64,000 nucleotides of DNA from CAVSWT01 sp963731745 (GTDB lineage Bacteria > Bacteroidota > Ignavibacteria > Ignavibacteriales > Ignavibacteriaceae), in contig CAVSWT010000017.1 of the NCBI GenBank assembly GCA_963731745.1, positions 1 to 64,000 of the forward strand. The letters are read 5' to 3'. The notes beneath the pieces are model-generated. The model did not search any database. It saw only the letters and a list, made by a program, of their open reading frames with translations, and was not told the DNA's origin. The stretch's first letter is position 1. Each line of letters begins with the position of its first letter. Positions 9,685 through 19,200 of this stretch are shown piece by piece. The translations under genes were made by a program, and so were the position numbers.

Positions 9685-10077
9685 TATAACTCCCAAATGG
9701 ATACAATTAACAAAAAATGAGGGGATTTTCTTTATTACCTTATAATGCGTAAAAACAAACGAGATTGGCTCATCAAGTTCAAATAAAATTCATCGAATTC
9801 ACGTAAAATAAAATTTCAAGGTATGAATCGTAAGAATAATTTAAGTACAAATGGTTATTATTCAAAGTCTTTAAATAAATGTTATTATATTTTTCAGCAT
9901 TTAAATATTATTATTTCGATATCATTAATGATTTTAATATTTACAATTTTGCTTTGCAAATTAATTTTGAAATTTTTTTACCAACCTTTTTTTTTCAGGT
10001 TGTTTTATTATAAAATCTTAAATATTATCTCCATGCAAATATTATAAGTATATAATTTCTATCGAAAGGATTTAACA
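9685..10077. other. 393-bp intergenic region
   Basis: An AT-rich divergent spacer. A 74-codon frame from 9823 encodes only low-complexity Leu/Ile/Phe/Asn sequence and is not credited as a gene. No other structure seen. Confidence 0.45.
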
Positions 10078-10341
10078 TTGGACGCATGTTCACATCTGGA
10101 TCAAATTAAAGATGTAAGACCCGAAAATCATGTATGTGAAGATTGCATTAAAATGGGAGATGATTGGGTTCATCTTCGCATATGTAAAATATGCGGTTAT
10201 GTGGGCTGCTGTGATAATTCTAAAAATAAACATGCAACCAAACATTTTCATAGAACTCAACATCCTATTATTCAATCTATTGAGCCGGGAGAGAATTGGG
10301 GTTATTGCTACATTGATGAAATGTTTTTTGAATCCCTATAA
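10078..10341 (+). CDS. stand-alone UBP-type zinc finger protein
   Basis: An 87-residue cytoplasmic protein consisting of a single UBP-type zinc finger. The visible ligands are C4, H6, C19-x2-C22, C36-x2-C39, C44-C45 and the late histidines of HATKHFHRTQHP. In eukaryotes this fold binds the ubiquitin C-terminus. Bacterial stand-alone copies are common but their ligand is unknown. The start is TTG at 10078, supported by GAAAGGA upstream and by the first zinc ligand lying right after it. No obvious operon partner: the next gene is 303 bases away. Confidence 0.8.
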   Translation: MDACSHLDQIKDVRPENHVCEDCIKMGDDWVHLRICKICGYVGCCDNSKNKHATKHFHRTQHPIIQSIEPGENWGYCYIDEMFFESL

Positions 10342-10644
10342 AAATAAAAAATATAATTAATGAGTATAATCATTCAACAAAGTTTTATTTTCTATCAGCA
10401 TTTTTTTTGACCACCGGAAAGTTTATGAATTGAATTCGATTTTGTTAATTATTATTGAAGAACCTCTACATTCAAATATGCATCTAACCGTTAGTTGTTT
10501 TCACAAAATATAATAATCCCAATTCTTATGCACGCTAAATTTTATCTCTTGATTCTGGATCGAGGAATATTTAATGTTACAACACACATATTAGTACAGC
10601 AAAAATTTAGTTCGGTTATCTTCATCTATTGAAAGAAATTACTT
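10342..10644. other. 303-bp intergenic region upstream of the redox cluster
   Basis: Probably holds the promoter of the 10645-14372 gene cluster, but no promoter, riboswitch or operator could be recognised by eye. Confidence 0.4.
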
Positions 10645-11151
10645 ATGAGGATTACAGCAGGTCATCTTTTTATTCTTCTCGCTTTAACACTTATTACTAG
10701 TGGGCTTTGCCAGGAAAAAGTAGGATCGCCGGCTCCTGAATTTGAGGGAAAAACAATTAAAGCCAAAGTTGTTAAGTTATCTGACTATACAGGTAAAGTT
10801 GTATTAGTTGATTTTTGGGCTAGCTGGTGCCCGCCTTGCCGTAAAGAGATGCCGGAACTAATAAAATTTTACAGAGCTCACAAGGACTCCAATTTTGAAC
10901 TGATCGCTGTGAATATTGATGAAGACAAAGACAATATGCAGCATTTTTTAGATAAGCTTTTCCCGGAACCAAGCTTCCCAATTATAGCTGATAATAATCA
11001 GAAAATTCCCCCTCTATTTAACATTGAAGCAATGCCCACAACAATTTTTATTGATAAAAAAGGTAAAATACGATTTTGGCACAGCGGTTTTAAAGAATCT
11101 TATGTAAGCGATTTTAATTCAGAATTAACTCAACTATTGAAAGAGAATTAA
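10645..11151 (+). CDS. TlpA/ResA-like exported thiol-disulfide oxidoreductase
   Basis: A 168-residue thioredoxin-fold protein that exchanges thiols and disulfides in the periplasm. Signal peptide ~1-22 (ending SGLCQ). Active site WCPPC with Cys62 and Cys65, and the cis-proline loop AMPTT at Pro131, as in the TlpA/ResA/AhpC-TSA group. Start ATG at 10645. It is the first gene of a tight run (next start two bases after its stop) with DUF4266, DUF3570, NusG-II and ApbE genes. It may keep the cysteines of those partners reduced, for example the C-terminal CGCG of the DUF4266 protein; that role is inference. Confidence 0.9.
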   Translation: MRITAGHLFILLALTLITSGLCQEKVGSPAPEFEGKTIKAKVVKLSDYTGKVVLVDFWASWCPPCRKEMPELIKFYRAHKDSNFELIAVNIDEDKDNMQHFLDKLFPEPSFPIIADNNQKIPPLFNIEAMPTTIFIDKKGKIRFWHSGFKESYVSDFNSELTQLLKEN

Positions 11152-11153
11152 TA

Positions 11154-11372
11154 TTGATAATCAAAATTAAAATATTGATTTTACTTTTAGCTTCCGCTCT
11201 CCTTTTCGGTTGTGCAACCGTAAAACCTTGGGAGAAGGAAAGTCTTTCAGATCCAATTATGATCATAGATGAAAATCCTATTAACGCAGGAATAAAGGAA
11301 CACTTTCTTGATTACAGAGAAGGTGTAGAGGGCGCCACCGGTGCAGAAAGCGGTGGTTGCGGGTGTGGATAA
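11154..11372 (+). CDS. DUF4266-family small lipoprotein
   Basis: A 72-residue lipoprotein with lipobox LFGC (Cys20) followed by ATVKPWEKE, the DUF4266 signature, and the characteristic Gly/Cys-rich end GGCGCG. Near the end sits EGATGAES (59-66), which resembles the flavinylation motif DxxTGAT recognised by ApbE, with Thr62 as the possible FMN acceptor. This is a reading of the motif, not a demonstrated site. The start is TTG at 11154, with AAGAGAAT in the end of the TlpA gene as ribosome site. Its stop overlaps the DUF3570 start, which indicates translational coupling. Confidence 0.85.
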   Translation: MIIKIKILILLLASALLFGCATVKPWEKESLSDPIMIIDENPINAGIKEHFLDYREGVEGATGAESGGCGCG

Positions 11373-12582
11373 AAAAATTATATTGTTCCTTCTAATATTT
11401 TTTTGTCTTTACAATATAAGTTCTGCACAGCTTTTACCTTCTAATGAAACCCAGGTAAATTTTAGCGGATACTTTGATGATTTTGATGTTCAAGTTTATT
11501 ACCCAAGTATATCAATAACCAAACGCGTATCAGAATCAACCAGCATTAATGCAAGATATCTTGTTGACATGATAACTGCGGCGTCCATTAGGAACGGAGC
11601 TCCAAGCCGGTTTACCAAAACTAAATCAACCAACAAATCAGTTGTAGATGCCGTAACTGCGGCTTCCGGCAGATCAGGCAGTGGAGGAAGCGGCGGTTTT
11701 GGAAATGAAAACTCATTACCAACATTTGATGAAGTTCGTAATGAATTTAATGTAGGTTTCGCTCAATTGATCGGCAATGGCATATTAACTGCCGATGGTA
11801 TTTACAGTACGGAAAGTGACTACACCTCTTCAACTCTTATAGGAAATTTCACACAATACTTTGCAGAAAATAATACCTCAATTCAATTAGGAGTTGTAAG
11901 AAGCTGGGATAAGGTTTTTCCTAAAACCGTCGATTGGAAAAAAACAAAAAACGTTACTACAATTAATGCTAACTTTTCTCAAGTTATAAGTAAACGATTG
12001 ATTCTCCAATTACTTTCTTCTTATACTAATAATAACGGGTTGTTATCTGATAATTATCAATTAGTTCCAATTATGATTGATGGAGCTGACAGCTTATTCC
12101 AGCCAATCCATCCCGATGTTCGCATCAGACGTGCCGCTGCAATATCCATGAAATATCGTTTAACAGATAAATCTTCAATGCAATTAGGATATAGATATTA
12201 TTGGGATACGTGGAATTTAAATGCAAATACTTACTCGCTTAATTATGAAAGATATTTATCTAAGCATGTTATATTAGGTGCAGGCTGGCGGGGTAATTTC
12301 CAGACACAGGCATTTTTCTTCAAACCAACTTATCAAGCTCCGGAACGGTTTATGACTTCTGATATTAAACTTGATTCAGGTCATTCTAATGAACTGCAAT
12401 TAAATCTAACTTTAACCGGAGGAGATAAACAGGCATATCTCCCGTTTTTAGAAGATGACCGGGTTGAATATATTTTAAATTTAAATTTCTATTCACGGCA
12501 CACTGATTCGCCTTACTGGTACAATAATAAAAATAATTTATTTGCAACTGATTTTAATATTGGAATTAGATATCGTTATTAA
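11365..12582 (+). CDS. DUF3570 outer-membrane-like protein
   Basis: A ~405-residue exported protein with signal peptide (MDKKIILFLLIFFCLYNISSAQ) and a barrel-like body of alternating aromatic strands ending NIGIRYRY. The DUF3570 features are the early INARYLVDMITAAS and VVDAVTAAS segments and the charged/aromatic strands after them. The start chosen is GTG at 11365, overlapping the DUF4266 stop, because it gives a normal signal peptide. The frame extends to another GTG at 11341. The family regularly neighbours DUF4266, to my knowledge, and its role is unknown. Here it is probably the outer-membrane partner of the lipoprotein. Confidence 0.85.
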   Translation: MDKKIILFLLIFFCLYNISSAQLLPSNETQVNFSGYFDDFDVQVYYPSISITKRVSESTSINARYLVDMITAASIRNGAPSRFTKTKSTNKSVVDAVTAASGRSGSGGSGGFGNENSLPTFDEVRNEFNVGFAQLIGNGILTADGIYSTESDYTSSTLIGNFTQYFAENNTSIQLGVVRSWDKVFPKTVDWKKTKNVTTINANFSQVISKRLILQLLSSYTNNNGLLSDNYQLVPIMIDGADSLFQPIHPDVRIRRAAAISMKYRLTDKSSMQLGYRYYWDTWNLNANTYSLNYERYLSKHVILGAGWRGNFQTQAFFFKPTYQAPERFMTSDIKLDSGHSNELQLNLTLTGGDKQAYLPFLEDDRVEYILNLNFYSRHTDSPYWYNNKNNLFATDFNIGIRYRY

Positions 12583-12643
12583 TGTTTAAAGTATTTGAAT
12601 AAACAAATAGTTTTGCAAAAATTAATTAAAAAGGAATATATAA

Positions 12644-13330
12644 ATGAAAAGACGGGATTTTCTAAAATACAGCTCTTTAATTTTACCTGCCTCGGCTGCG
12701 ATAGGAATGATCAATCCCTTTGCCAGTAAAATTTTTGCAGCAGCAAGGAATAGCGATCCATTTTCATTAACTGTTATTACCGACAAACCCTCACAAACAA
12801 TTCATGCAATAGAACAGGCAATAAAAAATTCGGAATTCGGTAAACGCAATTTACAGTTTACAGATTATCGCTTGAAAGGCAGGCTAATTGGTGATATTGC
12901 ATATGTAAAATCTCAAACACTTATTGACTATCATAAAGAATCAGATGAATTTTCGATGCTGCTGAACGACAGCGCAAAAACATTTTCATTACCAAGAGTA
13001 CTAGATGACCCGGTTTTACTTCGATTCTCATCGGAACAAAAATTAGTTCAGGCAGGAGGAATAGACATTTTTCGGGGAGACACTTTAATAAAACAATTAC
13101 TTTTAGAAAGTGATATTGAAAATTATAAAATTGATGGCTTGAAAGGCCATGTCGCTATCAGCGTAAAGAATAAATCTGTAAAAATCACTTCAGCTTCATG
13201 CAAACATAAAACATGTATGAATATGAACCCGATTTCAAAACCTGGGGAAAATTTAATCTGCATTCCAAATCAAATAAATATTTCAATTGCAGGTAAAAGC
13301 TCTTTGGGAGTTGATAGTATAACATTCTAA
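12644..13330 (+). CDS. exported protein with C-terminal NusG domain II
   Basis: A 228-residue protein beginning MKRRDFLKYSS with a twin-arginine-like RR and a hydrophobic segment (~9-32), so probably exported folded. The middle part (~40-160) is not recognised. The last ~60 residues form a NusG-II-type domain with conserved cysteines: ASCKHKTC (C186/C191 region) and LICIPN. Such extracytoplasmic NusG-II domains often occur beside ApbE. A redox or flavin-related role fits the neighbours, but the function is inferred. Start ATG at 12644 with AAAAGGA upstream. The ApbE gene follows 19 bases later. Confidence 0.8.
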   Translation: MKRRDFLKYSSLILPASAAIGMINPFASKIFAAARNSDPFSLTVITDKPSQTIHAIEQAIKNSEFGKRNLQFTDYRLKGRLIGDIAYVKSQTLIDYHKESDEFSMLLNDSAKTFSLPRVLDDPVLLRFSSEQKLVQAGGIDIFRGDTLIKQLLLESDIENYKIDGLKGHVAISVKNKSVKITSASCKHKTCMNMNPISKPGENLICIPNQINISIAGKSSLGVDSITF

Positions 13331-13349
13331 TTGAAAGTATGCAGTAAGA

Positions 13350-14372
13350 ATGAAATTTGCTTTATCAAAATATTTTCTGGTTTCAATTTTTATTTTAGCA
13401 GCTAAATTAATTCAAGCCCAAAATGACACGGCGACGTATAAAATTTCAGTAACTAAATATTTGATGGGCACTACAGTTGAAACTACTGCAAGAAGTTCCG
13501 ATGTTAATCTTTGCAAGAAAGCATTATTGGCTTCATATGAAGAAATGCAGCGTGTTGAAAATTTATTAAGCTGTGAAAAAGACAGCAGTGAAATCTCGGC
13601 AATAAACCGCGCATCCGGACTCCATCCGGTAAAAGTCAGCTATGAAACAATTGAAATGTTAAAACGCGCAAAAGCTTATTGCCAAAAATTTAACGGAATT
13701 TTTGATGTTACTATCGGCCCGCTTTCTGACTTATGGGGCTTCAGCCAGGATAAAGAAATTGTTTTACCTCCGGATACAACCATTAAAAAATTAATTAAAC
13801 TAGTTAATTATAAAGATATGGTTATTAATGAAAATGACACAACAGCTTTTCTAAGAAAAAAAGGTATGTCAATTGATTTAGGCGGGATTGCAAAAGGTTA
13901 TGCAATAGACAGGGGCGCAGGTGTTTTAAGAGAAATGAAAATTACAAATTTTATACTTAACGCCGGTGGTGATATTTATGTTTCAGGCACAAAGGATAAT
14001 GAGACTTTATGGAAACTGGGAATAAAACACCCAAGAAATACAAACGATCTTATTGCCGATTTTAATTTAAAAGATTATGCCGTTGCTACCAGTGGTGATT
14101 ATGAGAGATTTAAAATTATTAACGGCATACGTTATCATCATATACTTGACCCCAGAACCGGCTACTCCGGAAGATTATCGGAAAGTTCTACAATCCTTGC
14201 TCCTACAGCAGAAGAAGCTGATGCAGCTGCAACTTATGTATTTCTTTTAGGCTGGGAAAAAACTTTGAACGATAAAAGTATTAATTACCCGCTTTTAATT
14301 GTATCAACCGATGGAATGTTTCATTACAATCAGGTTTTGAAGGATAAGTATAACCTGGAAATAATCAAATAA
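13350..14372 (+). CDS. apbE: FAD:protein FMN transferase
   Basis: A 340-residue enzyme that cleaves FAD and attaches FMN covalently to Thr/Ser of exported target proteins, using Mg2+. Signal peptide ~1-23, so it acts outside the cytoplasm. Family motifs: YLMGTTVE (~38-44), FDVTIGPLSDLWGF (~118-131), DLGGIAKGYAID (176-187), NAGGDIYVSG (204-213), HHILDPRTGYSG (263-274) and metal-binding TAEEADAAAT. Start ATG at 13350. It is the last gene of the redox cluster. No protein with a classical FMN-binding domain lies in the window; the nearest candidate target is the DUF4266 lipoprotein three genes upstream. Confidence 0.95.
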   Translation: MKFALSKYFLVSIFILAAKLIQAQNDTATYKISVTKYLMGTTVETTARSSDVNLCKKALLASYEEMQRVENLLSCEKDSSEISAINRASGLHPVKVSYETIEMLKRAKAYCQKFNGIFDVTIGPLSDLWGFSQDKEIVLPPDTTIKKLIKLVNYKDMVINENDTTAFLRKKGMSIDLGGIAKGYAIDRGAGVLREMKITNFILNAGGDIYVSGTKDNETLWKLGIKHPRNTNDLIADFNLKDYAVATSGDYERFKIINGIRYHHILDPRTGYSGRLSESSTILAPTAEEADAAATYVFLLGWEKTLNDKSINYPLLIVSTDGMFHYNQVLKDKYNLEIIK

Positions 14373-14590
14373 AAAATTAAGAAGCTTTGATAATCTTGGA
14401 ATGCATTTAATTGAGTTTAAACTTATTTCTGAATTTATCTAAAAATATAATTACATTAGCCTGCATAATTCGTTAGTTCTAAATTGATTGTGTGGATTTA
14501 ATAAATTATATGACATTTTTGGGGACAAATCTAAATTGAGAATTACTACATCATTCATATTATTTTTTATAACTACCGGCAGAAATTAAA

Positions 14591-15497
14591 ATGAAAATGT
14601 CTGAATATTCCGGACAAGTATTTGCTATTCGACTTTCACTGGCAGTTGGCTTTTTAATGCTAGTTATAAAGTGGTATGCATTCAGTATTACTGGTTCTTC
14701 GGCAATTCTTTCAGATGCTGCTGAATCAGTGGTACATATAATTGGCGTGGGTTTCGCTGTTTTTAGTCTGTGGTTAAGCCATCAGCCAGCTGATTCTAGC
14801 CATCCTTATGGACACGGAAAAATAAATTACTTTTCCGCGGGTGCAGAGGGCGGTTTAATAGTATTGGCAGCATTTCTATATTATTTACATTTCAATTAAA
14901 CGACTGATCTTTGGAATAGAACTTACTAATCTTGACGAAGGAACATACTTTACTTTAGGAGCATCGGTCATTAATCTTTTCCTCGGCGGCTATTTAGTCT
15001 GGAAGGGAAAAAAAACAAACTCAATAATACTTATCGCAAATGGAAAGCATGTGCTTACTGATTCGTGGACCAGCTTTGGTGTTGTTGCCGGATTAGGTTT
15101 AACATTATTAACCGGCTGGCTGCCTTTTGATCCGATTGTAGCAATTGCAGCTGCAGTAAATATTTTATGGGCCGGCGGAAAACTAGTAAGGCAATCTGCC
15201 GGAGGTTTGATGGATGAAGGTAATATAGATTTAAGAGATTCAATAATTAAAATTCTTGATGCTGAAACTACAATTAGAAATTTAGAATATCATAAATTGA
15301 GATATCGTGAAAGCGGTAATATAATTTGGATTGAATTTCATTTGCTATTTCCAAAGTCAACTTTGCTTGAAGACGCTCACATGGCTGCCACGAAAATTGA
15401 GAAGGAAATTAAAAATAGTTTAGCATCATCATCGGTAAATGTCATTACACATTTGGAACCGATTGAAAAACATAATGAACATCATGCGGATGATTAA
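14591..15497 (+). pseudogene. cation diffusion facilitator (CDF) transporter, one frameshift
   Basis: Repaired, this is a ~301-residue CDF metal exporter (Zn/Fe/Mn class). The first frame (14591-14899) has the first membrane helices and LSDAAESVVHIIG plus the HPYGHGKINYFSAGAEG loop typical of CDFs. The second frame resumes at FYIIYISIKRLIFG and carries the metal-site helix HVLTDSWTSFGVV and the cytoplasmic C-terminal domain. One extra base, probably in the TTT at 14873-14875, explains the shift exactly. Start ATG at 14591. If real, the lesion truncates the protein after the second or third helix. If an assembly error, the gene is intact. Confidence 0.85.
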
Positions 15498-15633
15498 TCA
15501 GTATATTCTGGACATAAACACATCAGGAAACAAAATCAATAATTCTTGTAAGTGGTTTTCAACTTTCCTTCCCCTTGATATCAATAAAATAAAGATTATT
15601 TTAGCAGAAATAATTTTTAAACAGGAGTAACTT

Positions 15634-15939
15634 ATGGGCTTTAATGTTAAACAAAACCAGGGTACTGCTACTATTACAATAGATAACGAAAAGTTGATTG
15701 GTATTGAGAACCAAACTATTCATACATTGGTTCAAGATTCAATTGATAATGGAAGCAAGAGCATTTGTATTGATTTATCCAAAGTAGAATATATTTCAAG
15801 CTGGGGTGTTGGGCTACTGGTGCATGCCTATACAACTTGTCACAACAAAAATGTTAAGTTCAGTATTGAAGGCGTTAATCCTCAGGTAATGAATGTATTA
15901 AATCAGTTACGGCTGACTGAAATTTTTAATATAGCTTAA
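15634..15939 (+). CDS. STAS-domain anti-sigma factor antagonist
   Basis: A 101-residue single STAS domain of the SpoIIAA/RsbV type. These bind an anti-sigma (or partner) kinase and are switched by phosphorylation of a Ser. The phospho-site motif is YISSWGVGLL (~residues 50-59), with Trp where Gly is usual. The start is ATG at 15634 with a strong AGGAG site. No partner kinase (RsbW-like) or phosphatase lies nearby, so the pathway partner must be elsewhere. Confidence 0.9.
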   Translation: MGFNVKQNQGTATITIDNEKLIGIENQTIHTLVQDSIDNGSKSICIDLSKVEYISSWGVGLLVHAYTTCHNKNVKFSIEGVNPQVMNVLNQLRLTEIFNIA

Positions 15940-16203
15940 AGTCATCGTCTTTAATATTCTTCATTCAATTTTGTAAAAAACTGTGCTTGTATTTTATATT
16001 GTAAGCTAAGGTGGTTAATAGTTATTAATTAAAATTGCTCGCCAAAAATTTAATTCATCACAAAATAAAACCATCCATCAAAATTATTTAAGTTTAATTA
16101 TAATTAATTGAAACTTTCTTTTTATTTTAACTTTTATTGCTTTGAATTTCCCTATTAACTTTAATCAAATAATATCATCTCTAAAAACAAATTAATTATC
16201 AAT

Positions 16204-19200
16204 ATGAAAAAAATGTCAAAATCTCTTTTCGTTTTTGCTTTATTAATTTCCACAATCAATCTTTTCGGGCAGGATAAATCTGATGAATCAAAACCGGATT
16301 CCCTCAAAAATATATCCTTGAGTGGGTTATCATTTAGAAGCATTGGCCCTGCAATTACAGGAGGAAGAGTTGTTGCTTTAGCTGTTAATCCTGAAAATCA
16401 TAGCGAATATTTTGTAGGTTCAGGCCATGGCTCATTATGGAAGACTACAAATAATGGAGCTACATTTTCACCGGCGTTTGATAATCAAAATTCATACTCA
16501 ATAGGAGCTGTAGCGATTGACCCTACAAATCCAAATGTAGTTTGGGTTGGAACTGGAGAAAATAATAATCAGAATAATGTTATTTATGGAGATGGAGTTT
16601 ATAAAAGTGAAGATGGAGGAAGCACCTGGAAAAATATGGGGTTAAAAGAATCTAAACAAATTGGGGAAATTATTGTCGATCCAAAAGATGGGAACACAGT
16701 TTATGTTGCTGCTTACGGCCCTTCAAGAATTGCAGGCGGCGACAGAGGGATATTTAAAACCACCGACGGCGGTAAAAATTGGAACAACGTTTTGTTTGTT
16801 AGTAAATACACAGGTTGTTTTGAAGTTCATATGGATCCAAGATATAATAATATTTTATATGCTGTTGCACATCAAAGAATGAGAAATTTGTATACCGGCA
16901 TATATGGCGGGCCTGAAAGCGGAATTTACCGCAGCACCGACAGCGGAACTACATGGGAAAAAATGAAAAAAGGTTTGCCTGATTCTGATATGGGTAGAAT
17001 CGGAATGTCAGTATCCCCTGTGAATCCTGATATACTATATGCAATTGTAGAAGCTGCCAAGGACGGCGGATTTTATAAAAGCACTGACCGCGGTGCTAGT
17101 TGGAAAAAACAAAGCAGTTATGTTTCATCTTACCCGTTTTACTTTCAGAAAATATTTTGTGATACAAAAGATGTTGACCGAATTTATAGTATGGACGTTT
17201 TTTTACAGGTTAGCATTGACGGCGGAAAAAGCTGGTCTAAACTTGGCGAAGATAAAAAACATGTTGATAACCATTTTCTATGGATTGATCCTGACAATAA
17301 TAAACATTTAATTGATGGCTGTGACGGCGGCGTTTATGATACATATGACCAGGGAAAAAGCTGGAGCTTTAAATCAAATATTCCAATTGCGGAAATTTAT
17401 AAGGTAACAACAGACAATGCCACTCCATTTTATAATGTTTATGCCGGAAGCCAGGATAATAATAGTTTCGGCGGCCCTTCGCGAACAATAAACTCAGGCG
17501 GAATATCAAATCAGGACTGGTATTTCACATGTTCAGGAGATGGTTTTCAAACGCAGGTAGATTGGAAAGATCCAAATATTATTTATTCGGAATCGCAATA
17601 CGGCGGGTTAGTCCGTTTTGATAAAAAAAGCGGAGAAGCTTTATACATTAAACCTTTTGATTTTGCTGACACAGTATATCGCTTTGACTGGGATGCCGCG
17701 TTGCTGATTTCAAAATTTGATAATAAAAGATTATACATAGGCGCAGATAAAGTATTTCGGACAGATGATCAGGGCAGTACATGGAAAGTGATAAGCCCCG
17801 ACCTTACAAGAGGCGTCCCTGACGAAATGCAAAATTTGATGGACAGAAGCTGGAGTATAGATGATCTTGCCAAGAAAAATTCTATGGCTCAATTATCTTC
17901 CATTGCTGAATCTCCTCTTGATGAAAACCTTTTATTTTCAGGCTCTAGTGACGGCTTAATTTATCACACCACTAACAGAGGTAAAAACTGGATTAAAGCT
18001 TCAACACCCGGTTTACCGGAATATGCAACTATATCTGAAATTACTGCATCGCATTTTGATAAAAATGTTGCTTACGCTGCGTGCGAAAATTTTGTAGCCG
18101 GAGATTTTAAACCGTATTTATATAAAACTACCGATGAGGGAAATTCCTGGTTTTTGTATAACAGCAACTTACCTGATGAAGGCTCAACTTACACAATTGC
18201 TGAAGATAATGAAGATGAAAATTTGCTTTTTCTCGGAACTCAATTTGGAGTTTACTTTACGGTTGACGGCGGAAAAGAATGGATAAAATTGAAAAATGGA
18301 ATTCCGACAGAAATGGTTATGAGTCTTACTCTTCAGAATAGAGAAAACGACCTGGTTGTTTCTACATTTGGAAGAGGAATATATATACTGGATGATTATT
18401 CTCCTCTGCGTTATTTAAATAAAGAAACAATAAAAAAGGAAGCATATATCTTCCCTATTAAAGACGCATTAATGTTTGTTGAAGCTAATCCTTTTGGATT
18501 CCCGGGCGTTGGTTTTATGGGTGCAAGTTTTTATGCTGCAGCTAATCCGGAAGTCGGTGCAGTATTTACATATTATTTAAAAGATGATATAAAAACATTA
18601 GAAGAAAAAAGAAGAGATGAAGAAAAAGAAAAACAAAAGAAAAAAGAGAATATTAAATATCCTTCTTACAACTCATTGTTAAACGAAAAAGAAGAAGCTG
18701 AACCGTACATTCTTTTTACTATTTTGGATGAACAAGGAAATGTAATTAGAAAAATAAAAACCGAGCCTAAAAAAGGAGTGAACAGAATTGTATGGGACTT
18801 CAGGTATAATCCGTTTACACCGGTTTCGTTAAAACCTTTTGACAATTCAGTACCATGGATTCAACCGGATCTTGGATATATGGTTTTACCTGGAAACTAC
18901 AAAGTATCTCTTTCTAAATTTCAAGACGAGAAATTTACCGAACTTGTACCTCCGCAAAAATTTGTCTGCAGTTTTTTAAACAACGCAAGTTTACCTGCTT
19001 CAGATAAATTAGCACTAGATAAATTTAATAAGAAAGTTGCATCTCTAACACGAGCCGTTTCCGGGGCTGATGAATATAAAAAATCATTAGATGAAAAAAT
19101 AAAATATTTGAAGAAAGCCTTTATTGATGGAGCTGAAGTTCCACAAGACCTATACAATACCGTGGTTAAAATTGAAAAGGAACTTTATGATTTTAACCTT

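Noticed and set aside
9823..10047. 74-codon plus-strand open frame
   Set aside because: Low-complexity Leu/Ile/Phe/Asn sequence in AT-rich DNA, weak ribosome site, no domain.
11341..11364. GTG at 11341 as the start of the DUF3570 gene
   Set aside because: It would put eight extra residues before the signal peptide; GTG at 11365 gives a normal signal peptide and overlaps the previous stop.
15439..15630. 63-codon frame overlapping the end of the cation-efflux gene and the STAS leader
   Set aside because: Overlaps the CDF C-terminus in another frame; the STAS gene has its own strong ribosome site, so this is a by-product of AT-rich DNA.
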